Shown here in pieces: positions 18,016-27,250 of a DNA stretch of 64,000 bases (position 1 is the first letter of the stretch; every line of letters starts with the position of its first letter). Position numbers and translations under genes: made by a program. Origin of the DNA: CAWAHD01 sp963781785 (lineage in GTDB: Bacteria; Planctomycetota; Planctomycetia; Isosphaerales; Isosphaeraceae); the NCBI GenBank assembly GCA_963781785.1, contig CAWAHD010000002.1, positions 5,580,001 through 5,644,000 on the forward strand. Reading direction: 5' to 3'. The notes beneath the pieces were generated by a model. That model was not told the DNA's origin, did no database searches, and saw nothing but the letters and a program-made list of their open reading frames with translations.

Positions 18016-18300
18016 TTACTTCTTGGGAGGGGCCGACTTGGATGCCTTGCCGCCGTGGCCGCGGAAGGTGCGGGTCGGGGCGAACTCGCCGAACTTGTGG
18101 GCCACCATGTCTTCGGTGATATAGAGCTTGACGAACGTCCGGCCGTTGTGGATGGCAAAATGCCGGCCCACGAACTCGGGCACGATGGTGCAGGACCGTG
18201 CCCAGGTTTTGATGGGCTCGCGGCTGCCAGTGTCGCCCCGCGCCACTTTCTCGAGCAGCCGCTCGACGACGTACGGACCTTTCTTGTGAGAACGTCCCAT
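18016..18300 (-). CDS. rpsS: Ribosomal protein uS19
   Basis: 94 residues. MGRSHKKGPYVVERLLEKV, TWARSCTIVPEFVGRHFAIH, and VTEDMVGHKLGEFAPTRTF-like block read here as ITEDMVAHKFGEFAPTRTF. Ends in a basic Lys-rich tail. Between rplB and rplV. Confidence 0.96.
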   Translation of the reverse strand: MGRSHKKGPYVVERLLEKVARGDTGSREPIKTWARSCTIVPEFVGRHFAIHNGRTFVKLYITEDMVAHKFGEFAPTRTFRGHGGKASKSAPPKK

Positions 18301-18373
18301 GGCTATTTCATCCTGTCTCGCTTGGACCTTGTGGTTATTTGGGCGTTGCCCTGGTCAACGGATCGATCGAGGG

Positions 18374-19234
18374 TCACACCTTGAGCTGGCCGTAACGCAC
18401 GCTGCGGCGGCGACGGATGATCGCTTTGTTCGAAGGTTTACGGCGCCGGCGGGTTTTGCCTCCCTTGGCGAGCTTGCCGGTGGGAGAGCAGGGATGACGG
18501 CCGCCGGAGGTCCGGCCTTCACCGCCACCCATGGGATGATCGACGGGGTTCATGGCCACGCCGCGGACGTGCGGTCTGCGGCCCAGCCACCGCGATCGGC
18601 CGGCCTTGCCCAGCCGGACGTTCATGTGATCGGGGTTGCCCACCATGCCGATGGTCGCCCGGCAGGCAGCCGGGATCCGGCGCACTTCGCCAGAGGGGAG
18701 GGTGATCTGCGCCCAGCTTCCCTCGCGAGCCGACAGGATCGCTCCGACGCCCGCCGACCGGCAGAGCTTGCCGCCGCCGCCGGGCTGCATCTCGATATTG
18801 TGGATCGTTAACCCGGTCGGAATCTTGGCCAGCGGCAGGCAATTCCCCAGCTTGGGCTCGGCATCGGGGCCGCTCGCAACGCTCATCCCCGCCTTCAGGC
18901 CCTCGGGCGCCAGGATATATCGCTTGACGCCGTCTTCATACTGGATGAGCGCGATCCGCGCCGAGCGATTGGGGTCGTATTCGATATGGGTGACGGCGGC
19001 GGTTTGCCCGTCGCGGTCGTTGCGCACCCAGTCGATGATCCGGTACATCCGCTTGTGGCCGCCGCCGCGGTGGCGTGCGGTGATGAAGCCTTGGTTGTTG
19101 CGGCCGCCCTTTTTCTTGTGGGGCTCGGTCAAGCTCTTCTCGGGCTTCTTGTTCTTGTCGGTGAGCTCGGCGAAATCGCTGACCGACGAGTTGCGCCGCC
19201 CGGCGCTTGTCGGCTTGTAAACGCGAATACCCAT
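18374..19234 (-). CDS. rplB: Ribosomal protein uL2
   Basis: 286 residues, usual length. GRNNQGFITARHRGGGHKRM, AEGLKAGMSVASGPDAEPKL and the C-terminal signature RGVAMNPVDHPMGGGEGRTS are present; the His in that block is the one implicated in peptidyl-transferase integrity. About 90 bp downstream of rplW. Confidence 0.96.
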   Translation of the reverse strand: MGIRVYKPTSAGRRNSSVSDFAELTDKNKKPEKSLTEPHKKKGGRNNQGFITARHRGGGHKRMYRIIDWVRNDRDGQTAAVTHIEYDPNRSARIALIQYEDGVKRYILAPEGLKAGMSVASGPDAEPKLGNCLPLAKIPTGLTIHNIEMQPGGGGKLCRSAGVGAILSAREGSWAQITLPSGEVRRIPAACRATIGMVGNPDHMNVRLGKAGRSRWLGRRPHVRGVAMNPVDHPMGGGEGRTSGGRHPCSPTGKLAKGGKTRRRRKPSNKAIIRRRRSVRYGQLKV

Positions 19235-19323
19235 CGTGCCGTTTCCTTGCTATTTGAATGCAAACCGGGCTGAGGACCTGGAGCGGGATATCTCCGGTGG
19301 ATGCCCGGGCGCGTGCCTTTTTT

Positions 19324-19650
19324 TCAGTAAAAGTCGATCCGATACTCGGGCAGGAGCGTGACGATGGCTTTCTTCCAGTGGCGCATCCGGCCGACCCGTT
19401 GCCGGTAGCGGCGGGGCTTGCCCCGCCGGTTCTGGGTCCGGACGTCGGCGACCTTGACGTTGAACAGGATCTCGATCGCGTGCTTGATCTCGGTCTTGGT
19501 GGCCAGCGGGTTGACCTCGAACGTGTACGCGTTGTGCCGTTCCGAGATGTGGGTGGCCTTCTCGGTGATCAGCGGGCGGATCACGACCTGGTACGGCTCG
19601 AGCACGGGGCCGGATCGCTGATACTGGACGGGGTGGCGAAGCGTGACCAT
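19324..19650 (-). CDS. rplW: Ribosomal protein uL23
   Basis: 108 residues. RPLITEKATHISERHNAYTF, IKHAIEILFNVKVADVRTQN and the basic loop RRGKPRRYRQRVGRMRHWKK are typical. N-terminal about 18 residues precede the usual start. Docking site for trigger factor and SRP at the exit tunnel. Confidence 0.94.
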   Translation of the reverse strand: MVTLRHPVQYQRSGPVLEPYQVVIRPLITEKATHISERHNAYTFEVNPLATKTEIKHAIEILFNVKVADVRTQNRRGKPRRYRQRVGRMRHWKKAIVTLLPEYRIDFY

Positions 19651-19727
19651 GAATCAGCTCTCCGTGGAGGCGGCCGGGGCCGGGGTTGATGGATCGGCGG
19701 CCGAAGGGGCGGCCGGGCGGTGGGCCG

Positions 19728-20426
19728 TCATGGACCTGCGCGATCCTTGAGTGCGACCAAGGCTTCGCGGGTCAACACCAGGTACCGCTGTTTCAGGATG
19801 TCGTAGGTGTTGAACTCGGCAACCGGCGCGACCTTGACCCCTTCGATGTTGCGGGCGCTCGAGTGCACGACCGGGTTATATTCGGGAAGGCCCAACAGGA
19901 TCGACCGACGGTTGAGCGTGCGCCGCAGGGCCTGGGCTTTGTTCTCGGCGGTCGTCTCGGCCTCGGTGCCGGTCAGATCGGGCCGGACGATCGCGCGGAA
20001 GATCTTGGCGACCTCTTTCGTTTTGCGCTCGGCGAGGGAAAGCCCATCGAGCACGATCGCCTGGTTGTCTTGAAACTTGGAAAGGAGCGCCATGCGGATT
20101 GCGACCCGGACGGACTTCTTCGGCATGGCATAGCGATAGTCGCGGTTGCGGCGGGCGAAGGCCACGCCGCCTCCCTTGCGTTTATTGGTGCGCTTGGCAC
20201 CGACGCGAGCATTGCCTGTTCCCTTCTGGCGAAACAGTTTCTTGCCCGACCCGGCCACGTCGGCGCGGCCGCGAGTATTGACCGTTCCCACCCGCCGGGC
20301 CGCCAGATGCATGAGCACGACGTCGTGGAGAAGCTGCTTGTTGATCGTGCCGCCGAAATCGGCCGGATCGATCGTCTCGTCGCCGATCCGTTCGCCGGCT
20401 GCGTTATAGACGGGTATCGTCAACAT
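19728..20426 (-). CDS. rplD: Ribosomal protein uL4
   Basis: 232 residues from the ATG at 20426 (MLTIPVYNAAGERIGDETID), the family start; an upstream frame adds 28 unrelated residues. Contains the extended loop RQKGTGNARVGAKRTNKRKG and GGVAFARRNRDYRYAMPKK. L4 can autoregulate S10 operons in gammaproteobacteria; no leader of that type is evident here. Confidence 0.95.
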   Translation of the reverse strand: MLTIPVYNAAGERIGDETIDPADFGGTINKQLLHDVVLMHLAARRVGTVNTRGRADVAGSGKKLFRQKGTGNARVGAKRTNKRKGGGVAFARRNRDYRYAMPKKSVRVAIRMALLSKFQDNQAIVLDGLSLAERKTKEVAKIFRAIVRPDLTGTEAETTAENKAQALRRTLNRRSILLGLPEYNPVVHSSARNIEGVKVAPVAEFNTYDILKQRYLVLTREALVALKDRAGP

Positions 20427-20506
20427 GGTTCTTCGATCCATTCCCAATCTGGAAAGCCACATCTGGGCGGACAAAATTGTCCCCCGGCGATCGCACTCGA
20501 CCGGTC

Positions 20507-21139
20507 TCACACTCGGTTGGTCTGGCGCACGGTGATGAAGCCGCCGTTGGGACCGGGGACGGCGCCTTTGATCAAGAGCAAGTTATTCTCGAGGTCGATT
20601 CGCACGACCTCGAGATTACGGACAGTGACCTGGGCGTTACCGAACTGCCCGGGCTTGCGGATACCCTTCTGGGTCCTTGCGGGGTCAGCGCTCGGGCCGG
20701 AAGAGCCCGGGTGGCGGTGCATCCGCTTGACGCCGTGCGTGGCTCGCAGCCCATGGAAGCCGTGCCGCTTGATGACCCCGGCGTAGCCGCGCCCCTTGCT
20801 CGTGCCGGTGACGTCGACATGGTTGATCGGGCTGAAAAGCTCGACCGTCAAGATTTGCCCGGCGTTGACCTCGGTCGGCCCGTTCTGACGGACCTCCCGG
20901 ACGAAGCGCTTGGGCTCGCCTCCGACCTTCTTGGCATGGCCTCGCTCGGCCTGGGTCGCCTTCTTCCGCTTTTTGTCGGCGAAGCCGAGTTGCCAGGCGT
21001 GGTAGCCGTCTTTGTCGGGGGTGCGCACCTGGAGCACGGTGCACGGACCGCATTCCAGCACCGTGATCGGCACGACAGCCCCGTTTTCCTGATAAATCTG
21101 GGTCATTCCGACCTTTCGACCCAGCAGTCCCACATGCAT
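20507..21139 (-). CDS. rplC: Ribosomal protein uL3
   Basis: 210 residues from the ATG at 21139 (MHVGLLGRKVGMTQIYQENG) with a GGCGGAG site upstream. Conserved: FSPINHVDVTGTSKGRGYAG, HGFHGLRATHGVKRMHRHPG. Assembly initiator of the large subunit. A 300-bp gap (21140-21439) separates it from rpsJ; I see no gene in it. Confidence 0.95.
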   Translation of the reverse strand: MHVGLLGRKVGMTQIYQENGAVVPITVLECGPCTVLQVRTPDKDGYHAWQLGFADKKRKKATQAERGHAKKVGGEPKRFVREVRQNGPTEVNAGQILTVELFSPINHVDVTGTSKGRGYAGVIKRHGFHGLRATHGVKRMHRHPGSSGPSADPARTQKGIRKPGQFGNAQVTVRNLEVVRIDLENNLLLIKGAVPGPNGGFITVRQTNRV

Positions 21140-21439
21140 CGTCAAGCTCCGCCTTAAGACCTGCAAAGCCACCAGGGTGAACCGGCACCATCGCCGCCGG
21201 TCCCTGGAAAACCGTTGTGAACCTGGGGTGGTAAGGTGAGGTTTCACCACAAGCCGCCGCCAGGCGTCACGGCAGCTTGGGCGCCGGAGCTGTCGCACGG
21301 GACGGGAGCCTCTCGTCAAGGGCCGTTCCGATTGAGGCATCCGACGCGACCGGACGAGCACGAGCAGCCGGTCAGGCTGCACGCGGTCCAGGAAACCGTC
21401 AAACCCGCTTTGTCTGCACGCGCCGAGGTTGCGACTGGA

Positions 21440-21763
21440 TCAAGCCCCGGAGGGGGAAGCCTTGATCTTGATGTCCACCCCGGCGGGCAGGCTCAGCTTG
21501 TTGAGGGCGTCGATCGTCTTGTTGGTTGGTTGAACGATGTCGATGAGCCGTTTGTGCGTGCGGATCTCAAACTGTTCCCGCGACTTCTTGTCGATGTGCG
21601 GGCTGCGGAGAACCGTGTAACGCTCGATTCGTGTCGGCAACGGGATCGGCCCGTGGACGATCGCCTCGGTCCGCTTGGCCGTGTCGACGATGTCCTTGGC
21701 GGATTGATCCAGGATGGTGTGGTCATAGGCCTCCATCCGGATGCGGATCCGTTCGTTACTCAT
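21440..21763 (-). CDS. rpsJ: Ribosomal protein uS10
   Basis: 107 residues from the ATG at 21763 (MSNERIRIRMEAYDHTILDQ). HGPIPLPTRIERYTVLRSPH and SREQFEIRTHKRLIDIV are canonical. First gene of the cluster; the 300-bp region upstream (21764-22063), shared with the opposite-strand DUF4058 gene, must hold the operon promoter. Confidence 0.95.
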   Translation of the reverse strand: MSNERIRIRMEAYDHTILDQSAKDIVDTAKRTEAIVHGPIPLPTRIERYTVLRSPHIDKKSREQFEIRTHKRLIDIVQPTNKTIDALNKLSLPAGVDIKIKASPSGA

Positions 21764-22063
21764 TCGTGCCACCGAGTTCCCGTGCTTGCCGATTCGAAGC
21801 GAAACAAACGACTGATCAACGAGACCGTTCGATCCGGACCTCGCATTTCACGTAGGAAAGTAAAAGTGTAACAAGCGCGTTTGGGCGCGTCAACGCACCC
21901 CCTGACAGTTTTCCGGGTGTTCTGATCGATTCTGGTTCACGTCTTGAGTGCAATCGCGAGAGGCTTTCATCGTCGGGGTCGCCGGCCTCTCTCGGCTTTG
22001 CACAGGCAAGAAGCGTATCATACGGATTGTTGATCGACGGCGGAACTCGGGGGAGTCCCTTCA

Positions 22064-22858
22064 ATGAAGAGTCCGTTTCCCGGTATGGACCAGTATCTTG
22101 AGGCTCAGGGGCGGTGGCGCGATCTGCACGCGAGGTTGATCACCTACTGCGGCGACGCGCTCAGCCAGGTCCTTCCCGAGAATTACGTCGCCCAGATCGA
22201 GGAACAAGTCCGCCTTGTCAGCCCCGAGGCCGTGACCGCGGTGCTTTACCCCGATGTGGTCGTCGGTCATGGCTCCGAGCCAGCCCGTCCACCCTTCCGC
22301 GCCGAGGGCACCACGACCCAGACCGTTGAGCCGGTGTCTGTTCCGCTGCTCAAGGGGGAGCTCGAGGAATTTCGAGACACCTGGATCGAGATCGTGCGTC
22401 TGCCGGATCTGGAGCTGGTCACGGTCATCGAGATTCTTTCACCGGCAAACAAGATCGGGGCGGGCCGAGTGGAGTATCTCGACAAACGCGCTCTACTGAT
22501 CGATCGGCCGGTGAACCTGGTCGAGCTGGATCTGCTCTCGGGAGGCCGCCGGCTGCCGATGAAGAGGCCGATGCCGGCGGGCGACTATTTCGCCCTGGTG
22601 GCCAGGGCCGAGCGCCGGCCGGATTGCGACGTGTACGCCTGGTCGATCCGCCAGGCCCTGCCGACGATTCCGATTCCGCTCAAAGCCCCCGATTCTGATG
22701 TCTCGCTCAACCTCGCGGATGCCTTCGCCCTGGCGTTCGAGCGGGGCCGTTACGCCAGGCTGGTGAACTACGCGCGTCCGCTGGAACTTTCGCTCCAGCC
22801 CGATGACAAGGCCTGGGCCGAACAGATCGCCAACCGGGCCACGGGCACGATCTCATGA
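22064..22858 (+). CDS. DUF4058 family protein
   Basis: 264 residues, ATG at 22064 with a GGGAG site upstream. The N-terminus KSPFPGMDQYLEAQGRWRDL and the central block VTVIEILSPANKIGAGR are the DUF4058 signatures. Function unknown; the IEILSPxNK strand with its acidic and Lys residues resembles PD-(D/E)xK-like folds, which is only a suggestion. No signal peptide. It lies on the plus strand between fusA and rpsJ (both minus) and so breaks the usual str-S10 continuity, suggesting insertion. A second family member lies at 59,223-59,951. Confidence 0.85.
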   Translation: MKSPFPGMDQYLEAQGRWRDLHARLITYCGDALSQVLPENYVAQIEEQVRLVSPEAVTAVLYPDVVVGHGSEPARPPFRAEGTTTQTVEPVSVPLLKGELEEFRDTWIEIVRLPDLELVTVIEILSPANKIGAGRVEYLDKRALLIDRPVNLVELDLLSGGRRLPMKRPMPAGDYFALVARAERRPDCDVYAWSIRQALPTIPIPLKAPDSDVSLNLADAFALAFERGRYARLVNYARPLELSLQPDDKAWAEQIANRATGTIS

Positions 22859-23037
22859 AGCGTCCGGCTCGTCCTCGAATAGCCGGTGCAGGGATAGGCT
22901 CCCATAGGCGGTGGCTCCACGATCCGGCCGTTCACAACCTCGTAGAGCACGTCGCCCGGTGGCTCAAGACGCAGAGCCTCCGGGCCTGACGACGGAATCG
23001 AAACAGGCGCGCCCGCCGGAAACGTCGCAGTTGCCAT
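22853..23037 (-). pseudogene. Uma2-family (DUF820) endonuclease-like remnant
   Basis: The N-terminus, from an ATG at 23037, reads MATATFPAGAPVSIPSS and then LYEVVNGRIVEPPPMGAY, the typical Uma2 beginning. After that the frame changes and only a short tail in another frame (SLSLHRLFEDEPDAS, then stop at 22853) remains. About 120 central residues, including the catalytic block, are missing. It overlaps the 3' end of the DUF4058 gene by a few bases. Confidence 0.6.
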
Positions 23038-23054
23038 GAGCTGTTTTTCCTCAA

Positions 23055-25178
23055 TCATGAAAGTGATTCGAGCAAGCTCTCGGGCGCGGCGGCGTATTCG
23101 AGGGGCTCCATGGTATAGCCGGCGCGACCCTGGCTCAGGCTGCGGACGGCCGTCGAATAGCCGAACATCTTTTCGAGCGGGGCGCGGGCGTCGATGACCA
23201 TGAGTCGGCCTCGCGTGCTGGTGCGATCGATCAGAGCCCGCCGGCTCGACAGGTCGGCCGTGATCCCCCCCAGGTATTCCTCGGGGGTGACGATCTCCAG
23301 CCGCATGATCGGTTCCAGGAGCACGGCCCCGGCCTCTTGAGCGGCCTTGCGTAAAGCGTCCGAAGCGGCGAAGCGGAAGGCCAGGTCATTGGAGTCGACG
23401 TCGTGGACCGCTCCGTCGACCACGGTCACCTTCATGTCGACCAAAGGGTATCCTGTCCGGCCCCCCGACTTGGCTTCCTCACGTATCCCCATCTCGATCG
23501 CCGGCAAGAACTCGGCGGGGATCACTCCACCCTTCAGCCTGGTGGTGAAGTGGATGACCGGCGCACCCTTGGGCTGAGTCTCCGGCTCGACGTCGATCGT
23601 GACCTTGGCGTAGAGGCCCGAGCCTCCGGTCTGGCGGATGCAGCTCCCCTCGACCCGCTTGACGCTCCGCTTGATCGTCTCGCGATAGCTGACCCGCGGC
23701 CGCCCGACGTGGACCTTCAGGCGAAAGTCGCGGATCATCCGGTTCTTGAGGATCTCCAGGTGCAGCTCTCCCATGCCCGAGATCAGCGTCTGCCCGGTCT
23801 CCTCGTTGACCCGGAACGTGAAGGTCGGATCCTCCCGCGTCAAGGCGGCCAGGGTCTCGGCCAGCTTGCCCTTGTCGGCTGAGCTTACCGGCTCGATGGA
23901 CATGCTCATGACGGTCTCGGGAAATTCGATCCGTTCGAGCAAGATCGGGTGTGCGCTGTCGCAGAGCGTGTCGCCGGTGACCGAGTCCTTGAGTCCGACG
24001 ATGCCCGCGATGTCGCCGGCGATGGCCTCCTGGATTTGCTCCCGATCGTCGGCCCGGATGTGATAGAGCCGCGAGCAGACCTCTTTCTTGTCCTTGCCGG
24101 GGTTATACACCCGTGTGCCCGACTTGAGCCGGCCCGAGTAGATCCGGACGAACGCGAGGTCGCCGTGGGCGTCATTGGTGATCTTGAAGACCAGCCCGCA
24201 AAACGGTTCGTCGGGGCTGGGCTTGCGCGTGATGTCGGTCCCCTTTTTGGGGTGATGGCCGACGACCGGAGGCCGGTCGAGCGGGCTGGGGAGATAGGCG
24301 GCCACCGCGTCGAGAAGGCGCTGAACACCCACATAGCGCAGGCTCGACCCGCACAGGACGGGGTGGACCTGCCCGGTCAAGGTCGCGCGGCGCAGCCCGG
24401 CCACGATGTGGTCCGGGGCCAGGTCGGCTCCCTCGAGGTGCGCCATGAACGCCTCGGTGAACGCTTCGTCCTTGTCAGCCAGGCTATTGAGCATCCGCTC
24501 GCGCCACAGATCGGCCTCGGGGCGGAGGGCCTCGGGGATCTCGGTCTCGGTGATCGTCGAGCCCAGGTCTTCGGTCTTGTAGTAAAGCGCCTTCATCGTG
24601 ATCAGGTCGATCAACCCCTGAAACTCGCCCATCGTCCCTTCGGGGCCGGCCCCGATCGGGATCTGAACCGGGATGGGGTGGCTTTCGAGCAGGCGCTCTT
24701 CGATCTCGCGGAAGACTCGCTCGAATTCGCTGCCGATGCGGTCCATCTTGTTGATGAAGCAGATGCGCGGAACCCGGTACTTGGCGGCCTGCCGCCAGAC
24801 GGTCTCGCTCTGCGCCTCCACTCCCTCGACCGCCGAGAACACGACGACCGCGCCATCGAGGACGCGGAGCGACCGCTCGACCTCGGCCGTGAAGTCGACG
24901 TGACCGGGCGTGTCGATGATGTTGATCCGGAGCGGCCGGCCGCCGGCGTCCTTCCACGAGCAGGTGATCGCCGCGGCCACGATCGTGATTCCGCGCTCTC
25001 GCTCTTCGTCGAGGTAGTCGGTCGTGGTGTTCCCCTTGTCGACGTCCCCCATGCGGTGGATCTCGCCGGTATAGTACAAGACGCGTTCGGTCGTCGTCGT
25101 CTTGCCGGCGTCGATGTGGGCGATGATGCCGATGTTGCGGATCGATTGCAGGTCAGGTTGTGGGGGATCGCTGGCCAT
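23055..25178 (-). CDS. fusA: Translation elongation factor G
   Basis: Ribosomal translocase GTPase, 707 residues. P-loop AHIDAGKT at residues 20-27, switch blocks DEERERGITI and DTPGHVDFTAEVERSL, and NKMDRIGSEFERV. C-terminal domains IV-V are present (GGVIPAEFLPAIEMGIREEA, APLEKMFGYSTAVRSLSQGR). It lies upstream of the S10 cluster, matching the str-S10 order, but rpsL, rpsG and tuf are not next to it. Planctomycetes often have several EF-G copies; the DVDKGNTTTDYLDEER segment is a little unlike the housekeeping type, so this could be a paralogue. Confidence 0.93.
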   Translation of the reverse strand: MASDPPQPDLQSIRNIGIIAHIDAGKTTTTERVLYYTGEIHRMGDVDKGNTTTDYLDEERERGITIVAAAITCSWKDAGGRPLRINIIDTPGHVDFTAEVERSLRVLDGAVVVFSAVEGVEAQSETVWRQAAKYRVPRICFINKMDRIGSEFERVFREIEERLLESHPIPVQIPIGAGPEGTMGEFQGLIDLITMKALYYKTEDLGSTITETEIPEALRPEADLWRERMLNSLADKDEAFTEAFMAHLEGADLAPDHIVAGLRRATLTGQVHPVLCGSSLRYVGVQRLLDAVAAYLPSPLDRPPVVGHHPKKGTDITRKPSPDEPFCGLVFKITNDAHGDLAFVRIYSGRLKSGTRVYNPGKDKKEVCSRLYHIRADDREQIQEAIAGDIAGIVGLKDSVTGDTLCDSAHPILLERIEFPETVMSMSIEPVSSADKGKLAETLAALTREDPTFTFRVNEETGQTLISGMGELHLEILKNRMIRDFRLKVHVGRPRVSYRETIKRSVKRVEGSCIRQTGGSGLYAKVTIDVEPETQPKGAPVIHFTTRLKGGVIPAEFLPAIEMGIREEAKSGGRTGYPLVDMKVTVVDGAVHDVDSNDLAFRFAASDALRKAAQEAGAVLLEPIMRLEIVTPEEYLGGITADLSSRRALIDRTSTRGRLMVIDARAPLEKMFGYSTAVRSLSQGRAGYTMEPLEYAAAPESLLESLS

Positions 25179-25463
25179 GGTGGCGGCATTCCTGAAGAGG
25201 CAAGGACGACGGCACGAGAATCAATGAGGGCGGCCTGCGCCCGATTCCGCTCCGATGGAAATCGGGCTCGACCCGTCCAGCTTAACGTCGGCTGCGCCGT
25301 GATGCAGCGCGAGTCGGCCTTCGAGTCGACCGCGCTGACATGCGCAGCCGGCCTGGCGTGGTTTGTGGTCTTTTGCTCGTTGTGGTTCCGACCTTGTTCG
25401 GACGCGGTATCATGCAGAGGCCCTGAGAGACGATTTTGCCGCGACTTTCCCGAAGGCCCGCAG

Positions 25464-26030
25464 ATGTCTGACGCGACGCGACGGCGATTCACAATCGCCG
25501 AAATGCTGTTGCTTGTGGTGGTCACCGCCATCGGACTGGCAGGCGCTCGTTTCGGAGCTGCGCTACTTGATCTGGAGGAAGTGATCAGCGGGGACGCGCC
25601 GGGGCGAGCGTACTTCGAGCAGTTGTACGTGTTCGGGGCGCCGCTCATCGTCGCATGGTCGCTCGCGGTCCTGATCCTGAGCTTACGGAAGCCTCGGCCT
25701 GCTCTGCGCCACATCGCGGGCCGGCCTGGTTTCGTGGCTTGTGCTGCTATATTGCTGGCATTCGTCGAGCGGAGCATTTACTTCGCCGTCTTGGTCGTCC
25801 ACGACAATTCTCGCGCCGCCGTCGCAGTGTGGTACCCGAACACGGTCATTACCCTTTCGGGTCACGCGGGCTTGATGATCATCGGGGCCTGGCTTGCGCT
25901 GCGCCTTGGGAGGCGGTGGCGTCCGGGGCCGACCTGGGTCGATCGGCTTGGATGTGTACTGGGCTTATGCTGGGTCTTGATGTTTGTCTCGTTTGAGATC
26001 TATTGGCTCATGATTCGAGTGCTCGGGTGA
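25464..26030 (+). CDS. Multi-pass membrane protein of unknown function
   Basis: 188 residues from the ATG at 25464; the in-frame extension upstream is an antisense shadow of fusA. After a short basic start (MSDATRRRFTIAEMLLLV) there are about five hydrophobic segments: LLLVVVTAIGLAGARFGAAL, the segment around APLIVAWSLAVLIL, FVACAAILLAFVERSIYFAV, LSGHAGLMIIGAWLALRL and LGCVLGLCWVLMFVSFEIYW. The F-T-I-A-E-M-L-L start is frequent in planctomycete membrane proteins of unknown role. Divergent from fusA. Confidence 0.65.
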   Translation: MSDATRRRFTIAEMLLLVVVTAIGLAGARFGAALLDLEEVISGDAPGRAYFEQLYVFGAPLIVAWSLAVLILSLRKPRPALRHIAGRPGFVACAAILLAFVERSIYFAVLVVHDNSRAAVAVWYPNTVITLSGHAGLMIIGAWLALRLGRRWRPGPTWVDRLGCVLGLCWVLMFVSFEIYWLMIRVLG

Positions 26031-26129
26031 CCGAACGCTGCACGCGAAACCGGTTCATCCCGGTACGGACCCCGGGCATTCAACGTCTTCTGCTCCAATG
26101 CGACTCGCGGGCCGAGGGTCACACTCAGG

Positions 26130-26525
26130 CTATTTGTTGACCGCTGCATCGTTCGTGGTGCCTTGGACGGTGGTCGCCGCCAGGCCGCCATCCTGGTCGG
26201 AACGCCGCCAGGAGAATCGAGATGATGGGCTCGTCGGCTCGCTGACAACGACCCGGGGCGAGGTGGCCTGGCCGCCGCTGACCGTCGTCGAGCGTGACGA
26301 TCCGCCGGCGACCTTGGTGCCGCCTTCGACGACTTCCGTCGGCACATCGCAGACCGGGCCGGCTTGCACGGTGCTGGGCACCATCGCCGCCGGCGCACAG
26401 GGCGATGGCTGGCAGCAATAATAAGGTGGATTGCAGCAGCCGGAGCCTGCAATCGCGAGCGCGCCGGCCAGGGTCACTCCCACCAGAAGGCGTCGGCACA
26501 GCGTGAGGAACCTGGCTTGCCGCAT
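26130..26525 (-). CDS. Small lipoprotein
   Basis: 131 residues. A basic N-terminus and hydrophobic stretch (LVGVTLAGALAIAGSGC) lead to a lipobox with Cys30, followed by a Cys/Pro-rich segment NPPYYCCQPSPCAP. The remainder is Thr/Ser/Val-rich and low in structure. Probably a surface or envelope lipoprotein; no known domain. Unlinked in function to its neighbours as far as I can see. Confidence 0.6.
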   Translation of the reverse strand: MRQARFLTLCRRLLVGVTLAGALAIAGSGCCNPPYYCCQPSPCAPAAMVPSTVQAGPVCDVPTEVVEGGTKVAGGSSRSTTVSGGQATSPRVVVSEPTSPSSRFSWRRSDQDGGLAATTVQGTTNDAAVNK

Positions 26526-26966
26526 GGCGAATCTCCCGTACCGCGAATTGTCCTTGACGTCCGGCGGCTGCCGAACGGATCCGGCCGAAGCGGGACCCGA
26601 GCAACGGCAGCAGGGCGAACGCAGGTGCCGCGAGTCGAATCGAATGATTGCGTCGAACCCAACTGATGTGTCTAAGCTGTGAGGAGACCAAGGCGCGACA
26701 GCCTGTGTCGAACCTCAGGTGCGGGGACTTTAATCAAAATCGCCAATCCGGCCAACGGCAAATTCCCGATCACCGGAGACGAGTCGGAAAGCCCTTGGAG
26801 CCAAACGTGTTGAGCCGAGGAGAGCTCCCCTGAATTTCGGGCCTGTCGAACCGGAAGGGCGGATCTTCTTCTGCCGGTCCCGGGGCGAGACGCGGGCAGC
26901 CCGATCGGCCTGCGGCGAGAGGAACAACGGCGACGAGTACCGTGGGCGGCGTACGGCGTCGGACAG
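26526..26966. other. 440-bp stretch without a recognisable gene
   Basis: Both strands hold only short Arg/Pro-rich frames typical of high-GC shadows. No hicA partner for the HicB gene that ends at 26967 is visible here. Confidence 0.4.
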
Positions 26967-27179
26967 TCAGGCATAGATCAGCCGGCCGCGCGGCTCAGGC
27001 ACGGGGCGGCCCAGTTCTTGGGCCGTCTCGATCCATTCTCGAATGACCAGCTCGGCGTTCACAAGCGCCTCCTGATACGTTGCGCCGTCGGCCGCACAAC
27101 CCGGCAGCTCCGGCACCTCGGCGATGAATGCCTGGTCCTCTTTACTCCAAAATAGGATGCTCTCGTATTGAATCAACAT
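26967..27179 (-). CDS. HicB-like antitoxin, orphan
   Basis: 70 residues from the ATG at 27179 (MLIQYESILFWSKEDQAFIA). The block VPELPGCAADGATYQEALVNA with the following helix IREWIETAQELGRPVPEPRG is the HicB partial RNase-H fold signature. HicB normally neutralises HicA, a small mRNA-targeting RNase, and represses its operon. No HicA is found on either side, so this is an orphan or a solitary regulator. A tRNA-Leu fragment lies about 70 bp upstream. Confidence 0.75.
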   Translation of the reverse strand: MLIQYESILFWSKEDQAFIAEVPELPGCAADGATYQEALVNAELVIREWIETAQELGRPVPEPRGRLIYA

Positions 27180-27250
27180 TGGGCTCGAACGGGCAGTACC
27201 TTCTCCAGTTTTTTCCCCTGCCACGCCCGCGCGGACCTATTTCCCGAGCA

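Noticed and set aside
23949..25463. Plus-strand frame running into the 188-residue membrane protein
   Set aside because: The upstream 505 codons are antisense to fusA; the real start is the ATG at 25464.
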